Shown here in pieces: positions 19,445 to 29,610 of a stretch of 64,000 nucleotides of DNA. The DNA is from Mucilaginibacter frigoritolerans (GTDB lineage Bacteria > Bacteroidota > Bacteroidia > Sphingobacteriales > Sphingobacteriaceae): NCBI RefSeq assembly GCF_007830615.1, contig NZ_VLLI01000001.1, forward strand, positions 372,001 to 436,000. Reading direction: 5' to 3'. Below the pieces are notes generated by a model. It saw only the letters and a program-made list of their open reading frames with translations, was not told the origin of the DNA and did no database searches. The position numbers were made by a program, and so were the translations under genes. Numbering within the stretch: the first letter of the stretch is position 1; each line of letters begins with the position of its first letter.

Positions 19445-21838
19445 ATGAGTAATCAATTACAAAACACCAATAACAACTATAAAGACTTTACAGAAGAAGA
19501 GAGTTTTGATTATAAAGAATTATTGGGGAAAATTATATCTAGCTGGTACATATTTGTTTTTAGTATAGCGATTTGTGTATCTCTTTCCATTTTGTATTTA
19601 AGGTATGCTACCCCAGATTATAAAATCACCAGTAAACTTTTAGTGCAGGATGAAAAAAGTAGCCCTTCAGGAGGACCCAGCAATGCAATGATGACTGATT
19701 TTTCCAGTCTTTTTGACTTACCAAGTAATGCCCAAAACGAAATTGACATTATAAAATCCCGATCCCTGATGGAGAAGGTTGTGGAACAGCTGAAATTAAA
19801 TTTAACTATTTTCAGAAAAGGACGATTCAAATCAGATGAATTGTTTTATGATTCCCCATTTGAAGTTAGTTTGTCAAGTAAAACAGATTCAATTAGCTCA
19901 GCACTTTATGAGATAAAAATTGCTGAGAATGGAGTGATTAATGTTTTGAGCAGCCAGAATGATATCAACATCAATACAAAGTTTGATGATTCTGTTAAAT
20001 TGAAAGAGTATAGCTTGATATTTAAGAAGATTTTACCAAAAGTTGCTGGTACTTATTTACTATCTATAATACCTAAAGATAATGAGGTTGAAGCATTGTC
20101 AAAAAGTTTAGATGTGCAATTATCAGATAAACAAAGTACTACTATTGATATAGCATTTATTTACCCTGTTGCAAAAAAAGGAGAGGTTATCTTACAATCT
20201 TTAATGAATAATTATATCCAAAGTAATTTGGAGAATAAAGTTCAGACTGCAGATAGCACCGTTGCGTTTATTGATAGAAGGTTAATAATTGTTCAAAAAG
20301 AATTGTCTGGTGTTGAAAAGGATTTTGAAGGGTTTAAGAAAGAAAATAATCTGGCAAATATTGAGGAACAATCCAAAGCTTTAGTTACTGGTGCAAACGA
20401 TTATTTTAATCAGTTAAATGTGATTGAAATACAGCTTTCAGTAATCAATGATTTAGAAAAGTATGTAACAAATCCTGCTAATAAAAACATAATACCAAGC
20501 TCATTAACAGATCAGGACCCGGTATTTGCTGACGCTATTGGTAAATACAATGATCTTTTAATTGAGCGTAGCAAAATGGAGTTGTCTTACAAAGAAGATA
20601 ATCCGCTTGTGAAAAGTTTGGACAATCAGATAAGCGAGGTCAAATCTAACTTAATTAAAAGCTTTGAAGCTTATAAAAAAGGTTTATCAATTAGTAAAAA
20701 AGAACTTGTAACACGTAATAGTTTATTTACAAATCAAATAAAAAGTGCTCCCGGGAAAGAGCGGGTATTTCTCGATTATTCAAGGCAGCAAACTTTAAAG
20801 CAGGAGCTTTATCTCTATCTATTGCAAAAAAGAGAAGAAACTATGCTAACTAAAACCTCTACTATTTCAAGCACAAGAATTATTGACAATGCCAAAAGTG
20901 ACCGTTTACCAATTAAACCAAACAGGAGTTTAATTCATCTTATTGGTTTAGCCCTAGGTATATTACTGCCTTTTATTTTTCTATATTTTAAAAGTGCATT
21001 GACTATAAGGATATTTTCAAAACAAGATATAGAAAAACATACCCAAATACCGATAGTAGCCGAAATTGGTAATAATATTGAAAACAAAAACTTAGTTGTA
21101 GTTGAAAATTCCAGGTCTGTTATTTCGGAGCAATTCAGGAGTTTAAGAACCAATTTGCAGTACTTGATAAAGCAAAATGACCCTCAGATAATTATGTTAA
21201 CATCAAGCATGAGCGGTGAAGGAAAAACATTTATTTCGCTTAATTTGGGAAGCACTTTAGCAATTACAGGCAAAAAAGTACTTTTTATGGAGTTGGATCT
21301 TCGTAAACCTAAACTTACATCAAGTTTGGGCCTGGAAAATTTAAATGGGTTTACCAATTGTGTAGTTTCTGAAAATAATGATTTAGATTCTTACATTCGC
21401 CCATTAACTTTCAGCGAGAATTGTTTTTTAATGAGTTCTGGTCCTATTCCACCCAATCCTGCCGAAATATTATTGAATGAAAAGGTACCTCTGATATTTG
21501 CTGAGCTTAAGAAAAAGTTTGATTTTATCATAATTGACAGTCCCCCTGTTGGCCTTGTTGCTGATTCGCTGCTTTTGGAAGATTATGTAAACTTATCGCT
21601 TTATGTTGTTCGTCAGGCTTATACCTTTAAATCGCAGTTGGATATTTTGAACAAGCTGGTGGCAGAAAAGAAACTGAAGCATGCTTATCTTGTAGTAAAT
21701 GATATTGCAACCCAAAAAGTGGGATATTACGGCTATGGCTATGGATATGGCCATGGCTATGGTTATGGCGATTACATAGAAGGTGCAAAACCAACATTTT
21801 TTGAAAGAATCAATAGCTGGTTTAAAAAGAAAAAATAA
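19445..21838 (+). CDS. Polysaccharide co-polymerase / BY-type tyrosine kinase (Wzc-like)
   Basis: 797 aa. A Wzz domain is bracketed by membrane helices at about residues 34-52 and 497-515, with a periplasmic coiled-coil region between. The cytoplasmic kinase has Walker A SGEGKT (about 587-592), Walker A' FMELDLRKP (about 614) and Walker B FIIIDSPP (about 694). The C-terminal tail holds eight tyrosines in a Gly-Tyr repeat (about 758-777), the autophosphorylation cluster of BY-kinases. Phosphorylation cycles of this tail set polymer length and export. It follows the wza-like gene by 12 bp and precedes wzx. No partner phosphatase gene was seen in the window. Confidence 0.95.
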   Translation: MSNQLQNTNNNYKDFTEEESFDYKELLGKIISSWYIFVFSIAICVSLSILYLRYATPDYKITSKLLVQDEKSSPSGGPSNAMMTDFSSLFDLPSNAQNEIDIIKSRSLMEKVVEQLKLNLTIFRKGRFKSDELFYDSPFEVSLSSKTDSISSALYEIKIAENGVINVLSSQNDININTKFDDSVKLKEYSLIFKKILPKVAGTYLLSIIPKDNEVEALSKSLDVQLSDKQSTTIDIAFIYPVAKKGEVILQSLMNNYIQSNLENKVQTADSTVAFIDRRLIIVQKELSGVEKDFEGFKKENNLANIEEQSKALVTGANDYFNQLNVIEIQLSVINDLEKYVTNPANKNIIPSSLTDQDPVFADAIGKYNDLLIERSKMELSYKEDNPLVKSLDNQISEVKSNLIKSFEAYKKGLSISKKELVTRNSLFTNQIKSAPGKERVFLDYSRQQTLKQELYLYLLQKREETMLTKTSTISSTRIIDNAKSDRLPIKPNRSLIHLIGLALGILLPFIFLYFKSALTIRIFSKQDIEKHTQIPIVAEIGNNIENKNLVVVENSRSVISEQFRSLRTNLQYLIKQNDPQIIMLTSSMSGEGKTFISLNLGSTLAITGKKVLFMELDLRKPKLTSSLGLENLNGFTNCVVSENNDLDSYIRPLTFSENCFLMSSGPIPPNPAEILLNEKVPLIFAELKKKFDFIIIDSPPVGLVADSLLLEDYVNLSLYVVRQAYTFKSQLDILNKLVAEKKLKHAYLVVNDIATQKVGYYGYGYGYGHGYGYGDYIEGAKPTFFERINSWFKKKK

Positions 21839-21890
21839 GTGTATTTCTTTTAATTGTTCAATGATTTCTTATAACTAAATTGGGTTTAAA

Positions 21891-23399
21891 ATGAATAGCA
21901 AAAGAAAAGTATCAACCATCTGGAACTTTTTCTTTTTAAATCTGAGAACTATTATTGCCATAGTTAATGGTATTTTAATTGTCCCTCTCTATCTGCATTA
22001 TATAAATATCAATTTATATGGTGCATGGTTGGCTACAGGTAATATTATGATGTGGCTTAGCATAGCCGACCCTGGTGTGGGAGACGTATTACTACAAAAA
22101 GTGGGGAATGCATTAGGGAAAAATGATAGAAATGAAATCGGTTTGGCCATTACTTCAGGATTGTTGATTTCCTTATTATTGTTTGTCACCGTTTTAGGTA
22201 TTGGCCTGGTCTGTTCTTATTATGTCGGTACTATTATCAGATATACTGGAAAGGATGTGGGAATCCTCATAACTTGTTTTCGTTTAGCAATAATTGGAAC
22301 ATGCTTTAGTTTACTGGCAAATACCTTTAACAATATTTTATTAGGTTTTCAAAGAACTAAAGAGTTTGGATTCTATTCAACCTTGATAAGTGTATTTTCA
22401 ATTGTTTTTAATATTGTGTTGCTAATAAGCGGCGCTGGTATTTATTCTATTGCATATACATTTTTGATAAGAGGGCTACTCACAGTTCTTTACTCCATGG
22501 TTCATTCTTATATTGTTTTAAAAAGAGAGAACATAAGCTATAAACTTGATATGAGTTACACTAAATCACTCATAAACATATTCATTTATACCTTTTTTGG
22601 TAAAACCTTTAATTCTTTATCGGGGAATATTGACCTGATAATTGTCTCCAGGTATTTGGGACCTGAGGCCGTAACATTGCTTGAACTTTCCAGACGTCCA
22701 ATAAGAATTTTGACAGGTTTTGTTAATAATATAACGATTTCGGCTTTGCCTGCGTTTTCACATCTTTCAGGCTCATACGATAAAGACAAATTCAAGCATT
22801 TAATAACCACATCTATAACTTATATCATATGGGTTACAGGATTTATTGTAGGCGGCTTACTTTTGTTTGATAGCGATATTGTAGCTATATGGGTTGGGAA
22901 AATTCATTATTTTGGCAATACGAACAATATAATCTCCTGTTTTGCTTATTATTTATTGTCTATAACATATAGTATATCTAACATTCTTTATTCTTTTGGT
23001 GATATAAAAAAGAATAATCTTGTAATTATAGCGCGTAATTTGATCTATTTATTGGTCGTAGCAGTTTTTGTTAGTTTATGGGGAATTACCGGTGAGTTGC
23101 TTGCTTTTTTAATATCAATTGTTCTTTTAAATTGCACTTATTTCCCGATCCGGATTTTAAAGCTGGCAGAATTAAATAAGGCTGAATTTTGGGGTTTAAT
23201 AAAAGAGATACTTGTCGGATTGTTGTTTTTTGGCTTATGTGCAATTATAACTCCACCCGGCGTTTCGGGAAATAAGATCGTTTTTTTATTTAGCTGTGGA
23301 TTGGCTTATACCATAATTTATTTAATTTATTATTACACTATTTCATTACAATTTAGAGCGATAGTAAATGGAAAATGGAATAGCTTTAGAAGCAAATAA
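21891..23399 (+). CDS. Polysaccharide flippase (Wzx/MATE-like)
   Basis: 502 aa and hydrophobic throughout, with roughly 12-14 predicted helices. The pattern fits the Polysacc_synt/oligosaccharide-flippase family that moves undecaprenyl-linked repeat units across the inner membrane. No soluble domain. It lies 52 bp after the tyrosine kinase and before the glycosyltransferases, as in Wzx/Wzy loci. Substrate specificity is unreadable. Confidence 0.88.
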   Translation: MNSKRKVSTIWNFFFLNLRTIIAIVNGILIVPLYLHYININLYGAWLATGNIMMWLSIADPGVGDVLLQKVGNALGKNDRNEIGLAITSGLLISLLLFVTVLGIGLVCSYYVGTIIRYTGKDVGILITCFRLAIIGTCFSLLANTFNNILLGFQRTKEFGFYSTLISVFSIVFNIVLLISGAGIYSIAYTFLIRGLLTVLYSMVHSYIVLKRENISYKLDMSYTKSLINIFIYTFFGKTFNSLSGNIDLIIVSRYLGPEAVTLLELSRRPIRILTGFVNNITISALPAFSHLSGSYDKDKFKHLITTSITYIIWVTGFIVGGLLLFDSDIVAIWVGKIHYFGNTNNIISCFAYYLLSITYSISNILYSFGDIKKNNLVIIARNLIYLLVVAVFVSLWGITGELLAFLISIVLLNCTYFPIRILKLAELNKAEFWGLIKEILVGLLFFGLCAIITPPGVSGNKIVFLFSCGLAYTIIYLIYYYTISLQFRAIVNGKWNSFRSK

Positions 23400-23481
23400 G
23401 CTGGATATTTACTATTCGAATTTATACACAGGGTTTTATGTGAAATTAATATAAAAAGTAATAAAATGGTTTGCTAGGTGT

Positions 23482-23586
23482 ATGCCTGCATTCGAACAAT
23501 TATTAAATGAATTGGTCTTGAAGAAGGTTGATAGATATAAACATTATATAAAGTATATAGTTAAAAAAGGAAGGGTATATAAATGA
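23482..23586 (+). CDS. Possible 34-aa small ORF overlapping the next gene
   Basis: ATG at 23482 opens 34 codons (MPAFEQLLNELVLKKVDRYK at the N terminus, basic C terminus) and its TGA overlaps the next ATG in an ATGA arrangement. The overlap hints at translational coupling or at the eroded end of an older gene. No family is recognised. The remaining 80 bp after wzx hold nothing clear. Chance occurrence is quite possible. Confidence 0.25.
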   Translation: MPAFEQLLNELVLKKVDRYKHYIKYIVKKGRVYK

Positions 23587-24425
23587 ACAATTCATATTCC
23601 ATTTTTGTCAATACGACTGATCGATTTGAGGATTGCTGGTATCCATTCTTTAAGTTATTTGGCACCTATTGGCCTGATTATAAAGGTAAAATATATTTAA
23701 ATACAGAGTATAAAGAGTTTAGTTATCCTGGACTTAATATCATATCAGTAAAGAACAGCTCAATAACCAAAGACGCTGATAAAGTAACCTGGAGTGAATG
23801 TTTGATACGGGCTTTGAATGTAATTGATGAGGATATAATCTTATATATGCAGGAAGATTATTTTCTTAAAGCACCCGTAAAAACTGAAACTGTAAGTGAT
23901 TTCGTAGGTAGAATGAAGGAAAATGATATTGATTGTTTACATCTTACAGATCAAAACACAAAAGGGCCTTTTTCGCTATCTGAGTATACAGATTTATGGA
24001 TTATAGGGCAAAGTGCACTTGATAGGGTATGTTGCCAGGCCGCTTTATGGAAAAAAGAAATTTTACTTCAATATATAAAGACTTGGGAAAGTCCTTGGCA
24101 GTTTGAAACCAATGGTACCAAAAGGGCTAATTTACTGCCGCATAAGTTTTACACTGTAAACAGAAATATATATAAGTTAAACATAAATGAAATTGTACCC
24201 TATATATTTACCGGGGTAGTGCAGGGTAGATGGTATGAAGGAGTGATAGAACTATTTAAGGAAAATAATATCTATGTTGATTTTAGGAAAAGAGGATTCT
24301 TAAAAGATGCGAAGCCTAAAACACTTGCGGATAGATTAAAGAAGAGATGGAGAAATCTTCCTACAGAGTTATTATCTTCTTTATACTTGTTGAAATTGAA
24401 ATGCAAATTGAAAATTTTTAATTAG
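23583..24425 (+). CDS. Putative glycosyltransferase (GT-A-like, unclassified)
   Basis: 280 aa, soluble. The segment DEDIILYMQEDYFLKAPV at about residues 93-110 resembles the acidic metal/nucleotide-sugar site of GT-A enzymes, with an EDY in place of DxD. An N-terminal strand (SYSIFVNTTDRF) fits the start of a nucleotide-binding fold. Context within a run of polysaccharide genes supports a transferase. Family and sugar are unknown. Confidence 0.55.
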   Translation: MNNSYSIFVNTTDRFEDCWYPFFKLFGTYWPDYKGKIYLNTEYKEFSYPGLNIISVKNSSITKDADKVTWSECLIRALNVIDEDIILYMQEDYFLKAPVKTETVSDFVGRMKENDIDCLHLTDQNTKGPFSLSEYTDLWIIGQSALDRVCCQAALWKKEILLQYIKTWESPWQFETNGTKRANLLPHKFYTVNRNIYKLNINEIVPYIFTGVVQGRWYEGVIELFKENNIYVDFRKRGFLKDAKPKTLADRLKKRWRNLPTELLSSLYLLKLKCKLKIFN

Positions 24426-24430
24426 AAATT

Positions 24431-25486
24431 ATGCGTGCAGATAACCATAAGGCTTCCTTAGCTTTAAGCCCCAATTATGGAAAAGAGGCAATCGTTGGAA
24501 AGATAAAGAGACGGCTAAATTCTATTTTTGTAAATAAAATAGCCAATACATCTTTTCAGTTTAAAATTTATAAATCTTATTGGCATTACCGTTTGATGGC
24601 TAAATCCAAAAATGAAAAGGATGAAACAGTAAAAAAAACTCAATATATAACGTTGCGACCCAATTATGGGGCAGGTATTGGGCATCAGTTGGCGAATTGG
24701 AACTCTGGCTTATATTTTTCTAAGTATTTCGGTCTTAATTACGCCCATTCACCTTTTTCTACAGAAAAATGGGAATATTTTTTAGGGTTTGGAGAAAATG
24801 AGGTACATGCACATGAACTGAAAAAGAAGCATTATAGAATAGTACAATTACCTAGATTTGATTCTGAAAATCAGGATGAAATAGATTTAATTGACCGCAT
24901 AATTAATTCATACGATAAAGAAAATGTTTTGTTTTGCCTGGAAATTGATCAGGGGTATATGCGCCAATTTGATACTTATAAAAGTTTGTCTGACAAATTT
25001 TTCGGGGCGGAGGCAAGGAAAAATGATAAATTGATTTATGATTCTGATTGCTTAAATATCGCTGTTCACATCCGTCGGCGCATGAAAATTGAAACTGAGG
25101 ATGCATGGAAATCCAGGGGATTGGATAATCAATATTTTGCCAATGTTTTAAGTACGGTAGTTGAAAATATAGGACAAAACAAAAAAGTAGCCTTGTACCT
25201 GTTCTCGCAAGGTGAGGTTGAGGATTTTCCTGAGTTTGATAAATTCAAAGACATAAATTACTGTATGCAAATGGGGCCGGTTGACAGTTTCCTACATATG
25301 GTATTTGCTGATGTGCTTATCTCAAGCAAGAGTTCATTTTCTTATAAACCAGTGTTAATTTCAAAAGGAATAAAAATTTGTCCTGGGTCTTTCTGGCATC
25401 AATATCCATCCGCAGATGATTTCATTATTAGTGATGATAATGGTGATTTTGACATTAATCAGTTAAGATCGAGCTTGCAAGTTTAA
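24431..25486 (+). CDS. Fucosyltransferase-like protein (GT11/GT23-type fold)
   Basis: 351 aa, starts 5 bp after the previous gene. Two features recall alpha-1,2/alpha-1,6-fucosyltransferases: GAGIGHQLANWNSGL (about residues 82-96), like the G-G-L-G-N-Q motif, and IAVHIRRR (about 212-219), the H-x-R-R GDP-fucose-binding motif. The C-terminal DVLISSKSSFSYKPVLIS matches the last part of that site. GDP-L-fucose synthesis genes gmd and fcl lie 12 kb downstream, which supports a fucose donor. Linkage and acceptor are unknown. Confidence 0.68.
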   Translation: MRADNHKASLALSPNYGKEAIVGKIKRRLNSIFVNKIANTSFQFKIYKSYWHYRLMAKSKNEKDETVKKTQYITLRPNYGAGIGHQLANWNSGLYFSKYFGLNYAHSPFSTEKWEYFLGFGENEVHAHELKKKHYRIVQLPRFDSENQDEIDLIDRIINSYDKENVLFCLEIDQGYMRQFDTYKSLSDKFFGAEARKNDKLIYDSDCLNIAVHIRRRMKIETEDAWKSRGLDNQYFANVLSTVVENIGQNKKVALYLFSQGEVEDFPEFDKFKDINYCMQMGPVDSFLHMVFADVLISSKSSFSYKPVLISKGIKICPGSFWHQYPSADDFIISDDNGDFDINQLRSSLQV

Positions 25487-25508
25487 ATAATAGAAGTGCA
25501 ATACATTT

Positions 25509-26771
25509 ATGAAAGATATTACAATAATCGGGGCAGGCATTTCAGGATTAAGCATTTCAAGAATGCTTGCCAACAAATACAATGTTAGAATATTGGAAAA
25601 ATCTGAAAAACCAGGCGGGTTAATAAAGTGTGATAGGATAGAGGGTAATTTATTTCACAAAGTTGGAGGACATGTTTTCAACAGTCGGAATAAAGACGTT
25701 TTAAATTGGTTTTGGCAGCATTTTAACCGAGATAATGAATTTTTGCAGGCTAAAAGAAATGCAAAAATATTTATGGACGGCAAGCTTATTGGGTATCCTT
25801 TGGAAAATTATTTATACCAGCTTTCTTCAGAGAAGATGCTACCTGTTATAGAGGAACTACTTGAGCTACTTCAAAAAGAAAAGAAGAATATTCAGGATTA
25901 TGAAAACTTTAAGGATTTTTTAATCGGTAATTTTGGCGAACGTCTTTATAATCTATATTTTGGTCCATACAATTCCAAAATATGGAATACTGATATTAGC
26001 AAAGTTCCACTCGAATGGCTTGATGGTAAACTCCCCATGCCTCAAATAAAAGATATTCTGATTAGTAATATTTTAAGAAATGAAGAATCACAAATGGTGC
26101 ATGCTTTTTTTTATTATCCTAAAGCTGGTGGCTCACAATTTATTATAAACAAACTTGCTGAACAGCAAGAAATTACCTTGTCCTATTGCTTATCAACTAT
26201 TTCATTAAATAAAAATCAAAAATTGATAATAAATAATGAATTAGCAAGTGATGCTGTTATTTATACAGGTGACATACGGCATTTACACTCAATTATTAAT
26301 ATCGATGATGGTGAATTAAATATCGCCCTTGAATCGGTAAAAGATCTTCTTTCTAACGGAACATCAAACGTCTTGTGTGAAACAGATGATAATGATATTT
26401 CGTGGTTATATCTACCTGAAGATAAGTTTAATGCGCATCGCATTATTTATACAGGTAATTTTAGCAGCACCAATAACGGTGAAGGCAGCAGAAAAACTTG
26501 TGTTGTTGAGTTTTCTGGAAAACAGGATACTGATGTTATGATTAATGAATTGAATATTTTACCAGGGAATTTAAAAGCCCTTGCTTTTAATTATGAGCCC
26601 AACTCATATATTATTCAGCAAAAAGATACTCGTGATAAGGTAAATCACTTAAAAAGTTTATTAAAAAATTACAATATATATCTTCTGGGCAGATTTGCAG
26701 AATGGGAATATTATAACATGGATAAGTGCATTGAAAGCGCGATGCAGTTAAATGCATTGCTAACTTACTAA
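25509..26771 (+). CDS. FAD-dependent UDP-galactopyranose mutase-like protein
   Basis: 420 aa. The N-terminal dinucleotide-binding motif GAGISGLS with a following acidic residue (LEKSEKPGG) marks a flavoprotein. GGHVFNSRNKDV, GYPLENYL and NLYFGPYNSKIW parallel the conserved blocks of UDP-galactopyranose mutase, which converts UDP-Galp to UDP-Galf. It is longer than typical bacterial Glf (about 370 aa), and related proteins are often annotated as protoporphyrinogen-oxidase-like, so the reaction is not certain. Galactofuranose would fit a surface glycan. Confidence 0.6.
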   Translation: MKDITIIGAGISGLSISRMLANKYNVRILEKSEKPGGLIKCDRIEGNLFHKVGGHVFNSRNKDVLNWFWQHFNRDNEFLQAKRNAKIFMDGKLIGYPLENYLYQLSSEKMLPVIEELLELLQKEKKNIQDYENFKDFLIGNFGERLYNLYFGPYNSKIWNTDISKVPLEWLDGKLPMPQIKDILISNILRNEESQMVHAFFYYPKAGGSQFIINKLAEQQEITLSYCLSTISLNKNQKLIINNELASDAVIYTGDIRHLHSIINIDDGELNIALESVKDLLSNGTSNVLCETDDNDISWLYLPEDKFNAHRIIYTGNFSSTNNGEGSRKTCVVEFSGKQDTDVMINELNILPGNLKALAFNYEPNSYIIQQKDTRDKVNHLKSLLKNYNIYLLGRFAEWEYYNMDKCIESAMQLNALLTY

Positions 26772-26778
26772 TGGAGGC

Positions 26779-27858
26779 ATGAAAAATAACGACATAAAAG
26801 AAGTTCGCCCTGATAGATTTAAGGAATTGGATGCATTAAGGGGAATAGCTGTGCTTGGCGTATTGCTATATCATTATACGGTAGCGTATGATTATCATTA
26901 TAACTTGGATAGCACAGGGAAATTTCATTTTATATACGGATTTTTAGCTGTTGAACTTTTTTTTATGATTAGTGGCTTTGTAATTTTGCTTACCCTTGAA
27001 AAAAGTAAAAAAAAGGCTGATTTTTTAGTCTCTCGCTTTTCACGCTTGTACCCCGCCTACTGGGCCTCAATATTTTTGACAACATTATTAATTACACTAT
27101 TCCCAATTCCAACGCTGGGGCATTATACGGCAAAAGAAATTGTTATTAATTTAACCATGCTTCAGGGGTTTGGAAAAATCAGGCTGATAGACCAAGTGTA
27201 CTGGACTTTGAAACTTGAACTTATTTTTTACGGGATAATGTATATTATTTATGCCGCAAAGCAATTAAAGAATATTGTTTATATATGTTTTCCCTGGTTG
27301 ACTATTTCTGTGTTGTCTTGTCTGTTTAAAATACCGTTAAAAAAGTATCTTGATGTACTTCTTATTTTGCAATATGCCCCACTTTTTATTGCGGGTATTA
27401 ATTTTTACAAGTTAAAGAGTAATAGTGGTGGGCCGATGTCCCATTTATTAATTGTATTAAGTTTATTAGTCGAATTTTTGTGGGTTTATCATACGGATGT
27501 TGACAATAGTTATTTGTCAGTGATGATTTTTTTGACTGCTTTTTATTTAATCTTCTATACTTTTGCCTATAAGGGGCTTCCAATCTTAAAAAATAAGCTT
27601 CTTCTGTTTTTTGGGACAATTTCCTACTCACTTTATTTATTACATAATGTAATTGGATATGTAATTATTTATAGGTTGAGAACAATTTCCGACAAACAGT
27701 TGTTTTATATTCCGATTACATTCGTGGTTGTTGTATCACTTGCTGTCCTAGTAACTTTTGGCGTGGAAAAACCGGCATTGAAATTAATAAGGACGTATTA
27801 TAAAAAAAACAAAGTCCCCACTGGAATGAAAGCTACCGATGTAGCTCAGTTACCATAA
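26779..27858 (+). CDS. Membrane acyltransferase, acyltransferase-3 family
   Basis: 359 aa with about ten membrane helices. The N-terminal RFKELDALRGIAVLGVLLYH is the acyltransferase-3 signature including the essential histidine, and ELFFMISGFVILLTLEKSK follows as in OafA/WcaH-like O-acetylases. It likely transfers acetyl groups to repeat-unit sugars at the inner membrane. It starts 7 bp after the previous stop. A broken gene of the same family lies at 35182-35355. Confidence 0.88.
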   Translation: MKNNDIKEVRPDRFKELDALRGIAVLGVLLYHYTVAYDYHYNLDSTGKFHFIYGFLAVELFFMISGFVILLTLEKSKKKADFLVSRFSRLYPAYWASIFLTTLLITLFPIPTLGHYTAKEIVINLTMLQGFGKIRLIDQVYWTLKLELIFYGIMYIIYAAKQLKNIVYICFPWLTISVLSCLFKIPLKKYLDVLLILQYAPLFIAGINFYKLKSNSGGPMSHLLIVLSLLVEFLWVYHTDVDNSYLSVMIFLTAFYLIFYTFAYKGLPILKNKLLLFFGTISYSLYLLHNVIGYVIIYRLRTISDKQLFYIPITFVVVVSLAVLVTFGVEKPALKLIRTYYKKNKVPTGMKATDVAQLP

Positions 27859-27901
27859 TCATGAAGTATTTGATTGTTAGTTTATTTAATTAAAGAACAC
27901 T

Positions 27902-28870
27902 TTGAAAAATATTTTAAAACTACCGTTAGGAGTATTAAAAAAAGCATATTCTGTAACTGATCCAGACGCTTCTAATTTTGGTCGCAATTGGAAAATGTTT
28001 CCTAACAAGGAATATGCTTCAGAACTTATATATGAAAAATTAATAGCTGATGAACCATTTATGATTGCGCGAATTGGTTCAACCGAAGCATTATGTTTAA
28101 CAAATTATTTGGCCGTCAAATACCCCAATAAATTCAAAAACGTAAAAACTTATATAAAGGGCCAAACGCCGCCATGGTGGTGGGAGAAAGCAACAATAGA
28201 TCAAATGCAAAGGTGGTCTGGGTTCTTTCCGGGAAATATAGAAAAGATCGAACAGTTTTGTGAGCTAATGTTATCAGATTTATTGAATGTTGATTTACTT
28301 GGTTCTTGGCTTAAAGAGGAAAAGTTTTTTAGTGAGCATCTAATCAATGCCAAACGAGTAATGCTTGAAGATTTGGAACCTTTTTTTGTAAATAAACCGT
28401 GGACCGCTGCTTTAGCAAATAAAAAGGTTTTGGTGGTACATCCTTTTGAGGAGACCATACAACAACAATTTCTGATAAAAGATAAACTTTTCGATAATAA
28501 ATTATTGCCTGATTTTGAATTAATAACTATTAAAGCTGTGCAAACTATTGCTGGCGAAATATCAAATTTCAATGATTGGTTTGAGGCTTTGGATAGTATG
28601 AAAGAAAAAATTGCAGCCATCAATTTCGATATATGTATTTTAGGTTGTGGCGCCTACGGATTGCCGTTAGCATCTTATGTTAAAGGACTTGGAAAAAAGG
28701 CAATTCATTTAGGAGGAGTAACACAATTATTATTTGGAATAAAAGGAAAACGGTGGGAGAATTTTATTGTTTATCCTTACGAAAACTTATATAACGATTT
28801 TTGGGTTAGGCCTGGAGAGAAAGAGCGTCCCCGGAACGCACAAATTGTTGAAGGTGCTTGTTATTGGTAA
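27902..28870 (+). CDS. Unassigned polysaccharide-locus protein, possibly GT-D-like
   Basis: 322 aa, starting at TTG 27902 because no ATG precedes the conserved part. FMIARIGSTEALCLTNYLA (about 55-73) and the C-terminal GCGAYGLPLASYVKGLGKKA block (about 248-267) recall the GT-D (DUF1792) glycosyltransferases, which have a short acidic motif after an RIG element and end in a Rossmann-like domain. The match is from memory and weak. The protein is soluble and clearly a real gene by length and context. Confidence 0.45.
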   Translation: MKNILKLPLGVLKKAYSVTDPDASNFGRNWKMFPNKEYASELIYEKLIADEPFMIARIGSTEALCLTNYLAVKYPNKFKNVKTYIKGQTPPWWWEKATIDQMQRWSGFFPGNIEKIEQFCELMLSDLLNVDLLGSWLKEEKFFSEHLINAKRVMLEDLEPFFVNKPWTAALANKKVLVVHPFEETIQQQFLIKDKLFDNKLLPDFELITIKAVQTIAGEISNFNDWFEALDSMKEKIAAINFDICILGCGAYGLPLASYVKGLGKKAIHLGGVTQLLFGIKGKRWENFIVYPYENLYNDFWVRPGEKERPRNAQIVEGACYW

Positions 28871-28890
28871 ATGATACTATTGTTATCTAT

Positions 28891-29565
28891 ATGAAGAATT
28901 TAATGAAAATGCTATTGTGTTTTTTTAATAAAATGTTAATAGCCTTCAGTTTTAGTAAAATACCATTAAAAACAAATTCGTTTTTCAGATTTTCAATAAA
29001 AATATCACCTAAAAACAAGCTTGATTTCCAGAAGGTCTTTTTTGAAAAAAGTGGTTTGATAATCAATGGTTCAGGTAACATACTCCGAATTAGAGATGCT
29101 ATCGTATCACACTCAGCTATTAGAATAGATGGGGAGAATAATCAAATAGATATAGCAGAAGGAGTAAAGCTGAGAAGCGCTAATATCACTATCAGAGGAA
29201 ATAACTGCAATATTAGTATTGGTAAAAACACAACGTTTGGAGGCATAAGAATAATAAATGCCGGTCTGGATAATGCGATATTTATTGGTGAAAACTGCTT
29301 ATTTGCAGATCATATAGAATTATGGGCCAGTGATACGCATAATATCTATAATAGTGAAGATCAAATAATTAATAAAGAAAAGCCTGTTTTTATAGGTAAC
29401 AATGTATGGGTTGGAAGTAGGGTTATTATCCTTAAAGGTACAACAATCAATGATGGCAGTATTATAGGTATGGGAAGTCTTGTAGTGAATGATGTACCAG
29501 CAAAAAGTATCTCAGTAGGCAATCCCAACAAGCCTGTTAAAAATGATGTCAAATGGAGTTTATAA
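28891..29565 (+). CDS. Left-handed beta-helix acyltransferase
   Basis: 224 aa from the ATG at 28891; a TTG reading from 28858 overlaps the previous gene and is less likely. Hexapeptide repeats (about 60-140 and 165-215), a WASDTHNIYN segment and the end block IGNNVWVGSRVIILKG ... GSLVVNDVPAKSISVGNP place it with CatB/WcaB-type O-acetyltransferases. The N-terminal 60 residues are not hexapeptide-like. It probably O-acetylates a repeat-unit sugar in the cytoplasm. Confidence 0.82.
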   Translation: MKNLMKMLLCFFNKMLIAFSFSKIPLKTNSFFRFSIKISPKNKLDFQKVFFEKSGLIINGSGNILRIRDAIVSHSAIRIDGENNQIDIAEGVKLRSANITIRGNNCNISIGKNTTFGGIRIINAGLDNAIFIGENCLFADHIELWASDTHNIYNSEDQIINKEKPVFIGNNVWVGSRVIILKGTTINDGSIIGMGSLVVNDVPAKSISVGNPNKPVKNDVKWSL

Positions 29566-29610
29566 TTGTTAGAATAATAGCAGCATTATCAGTATAGAGC
29601 AACATAATTT

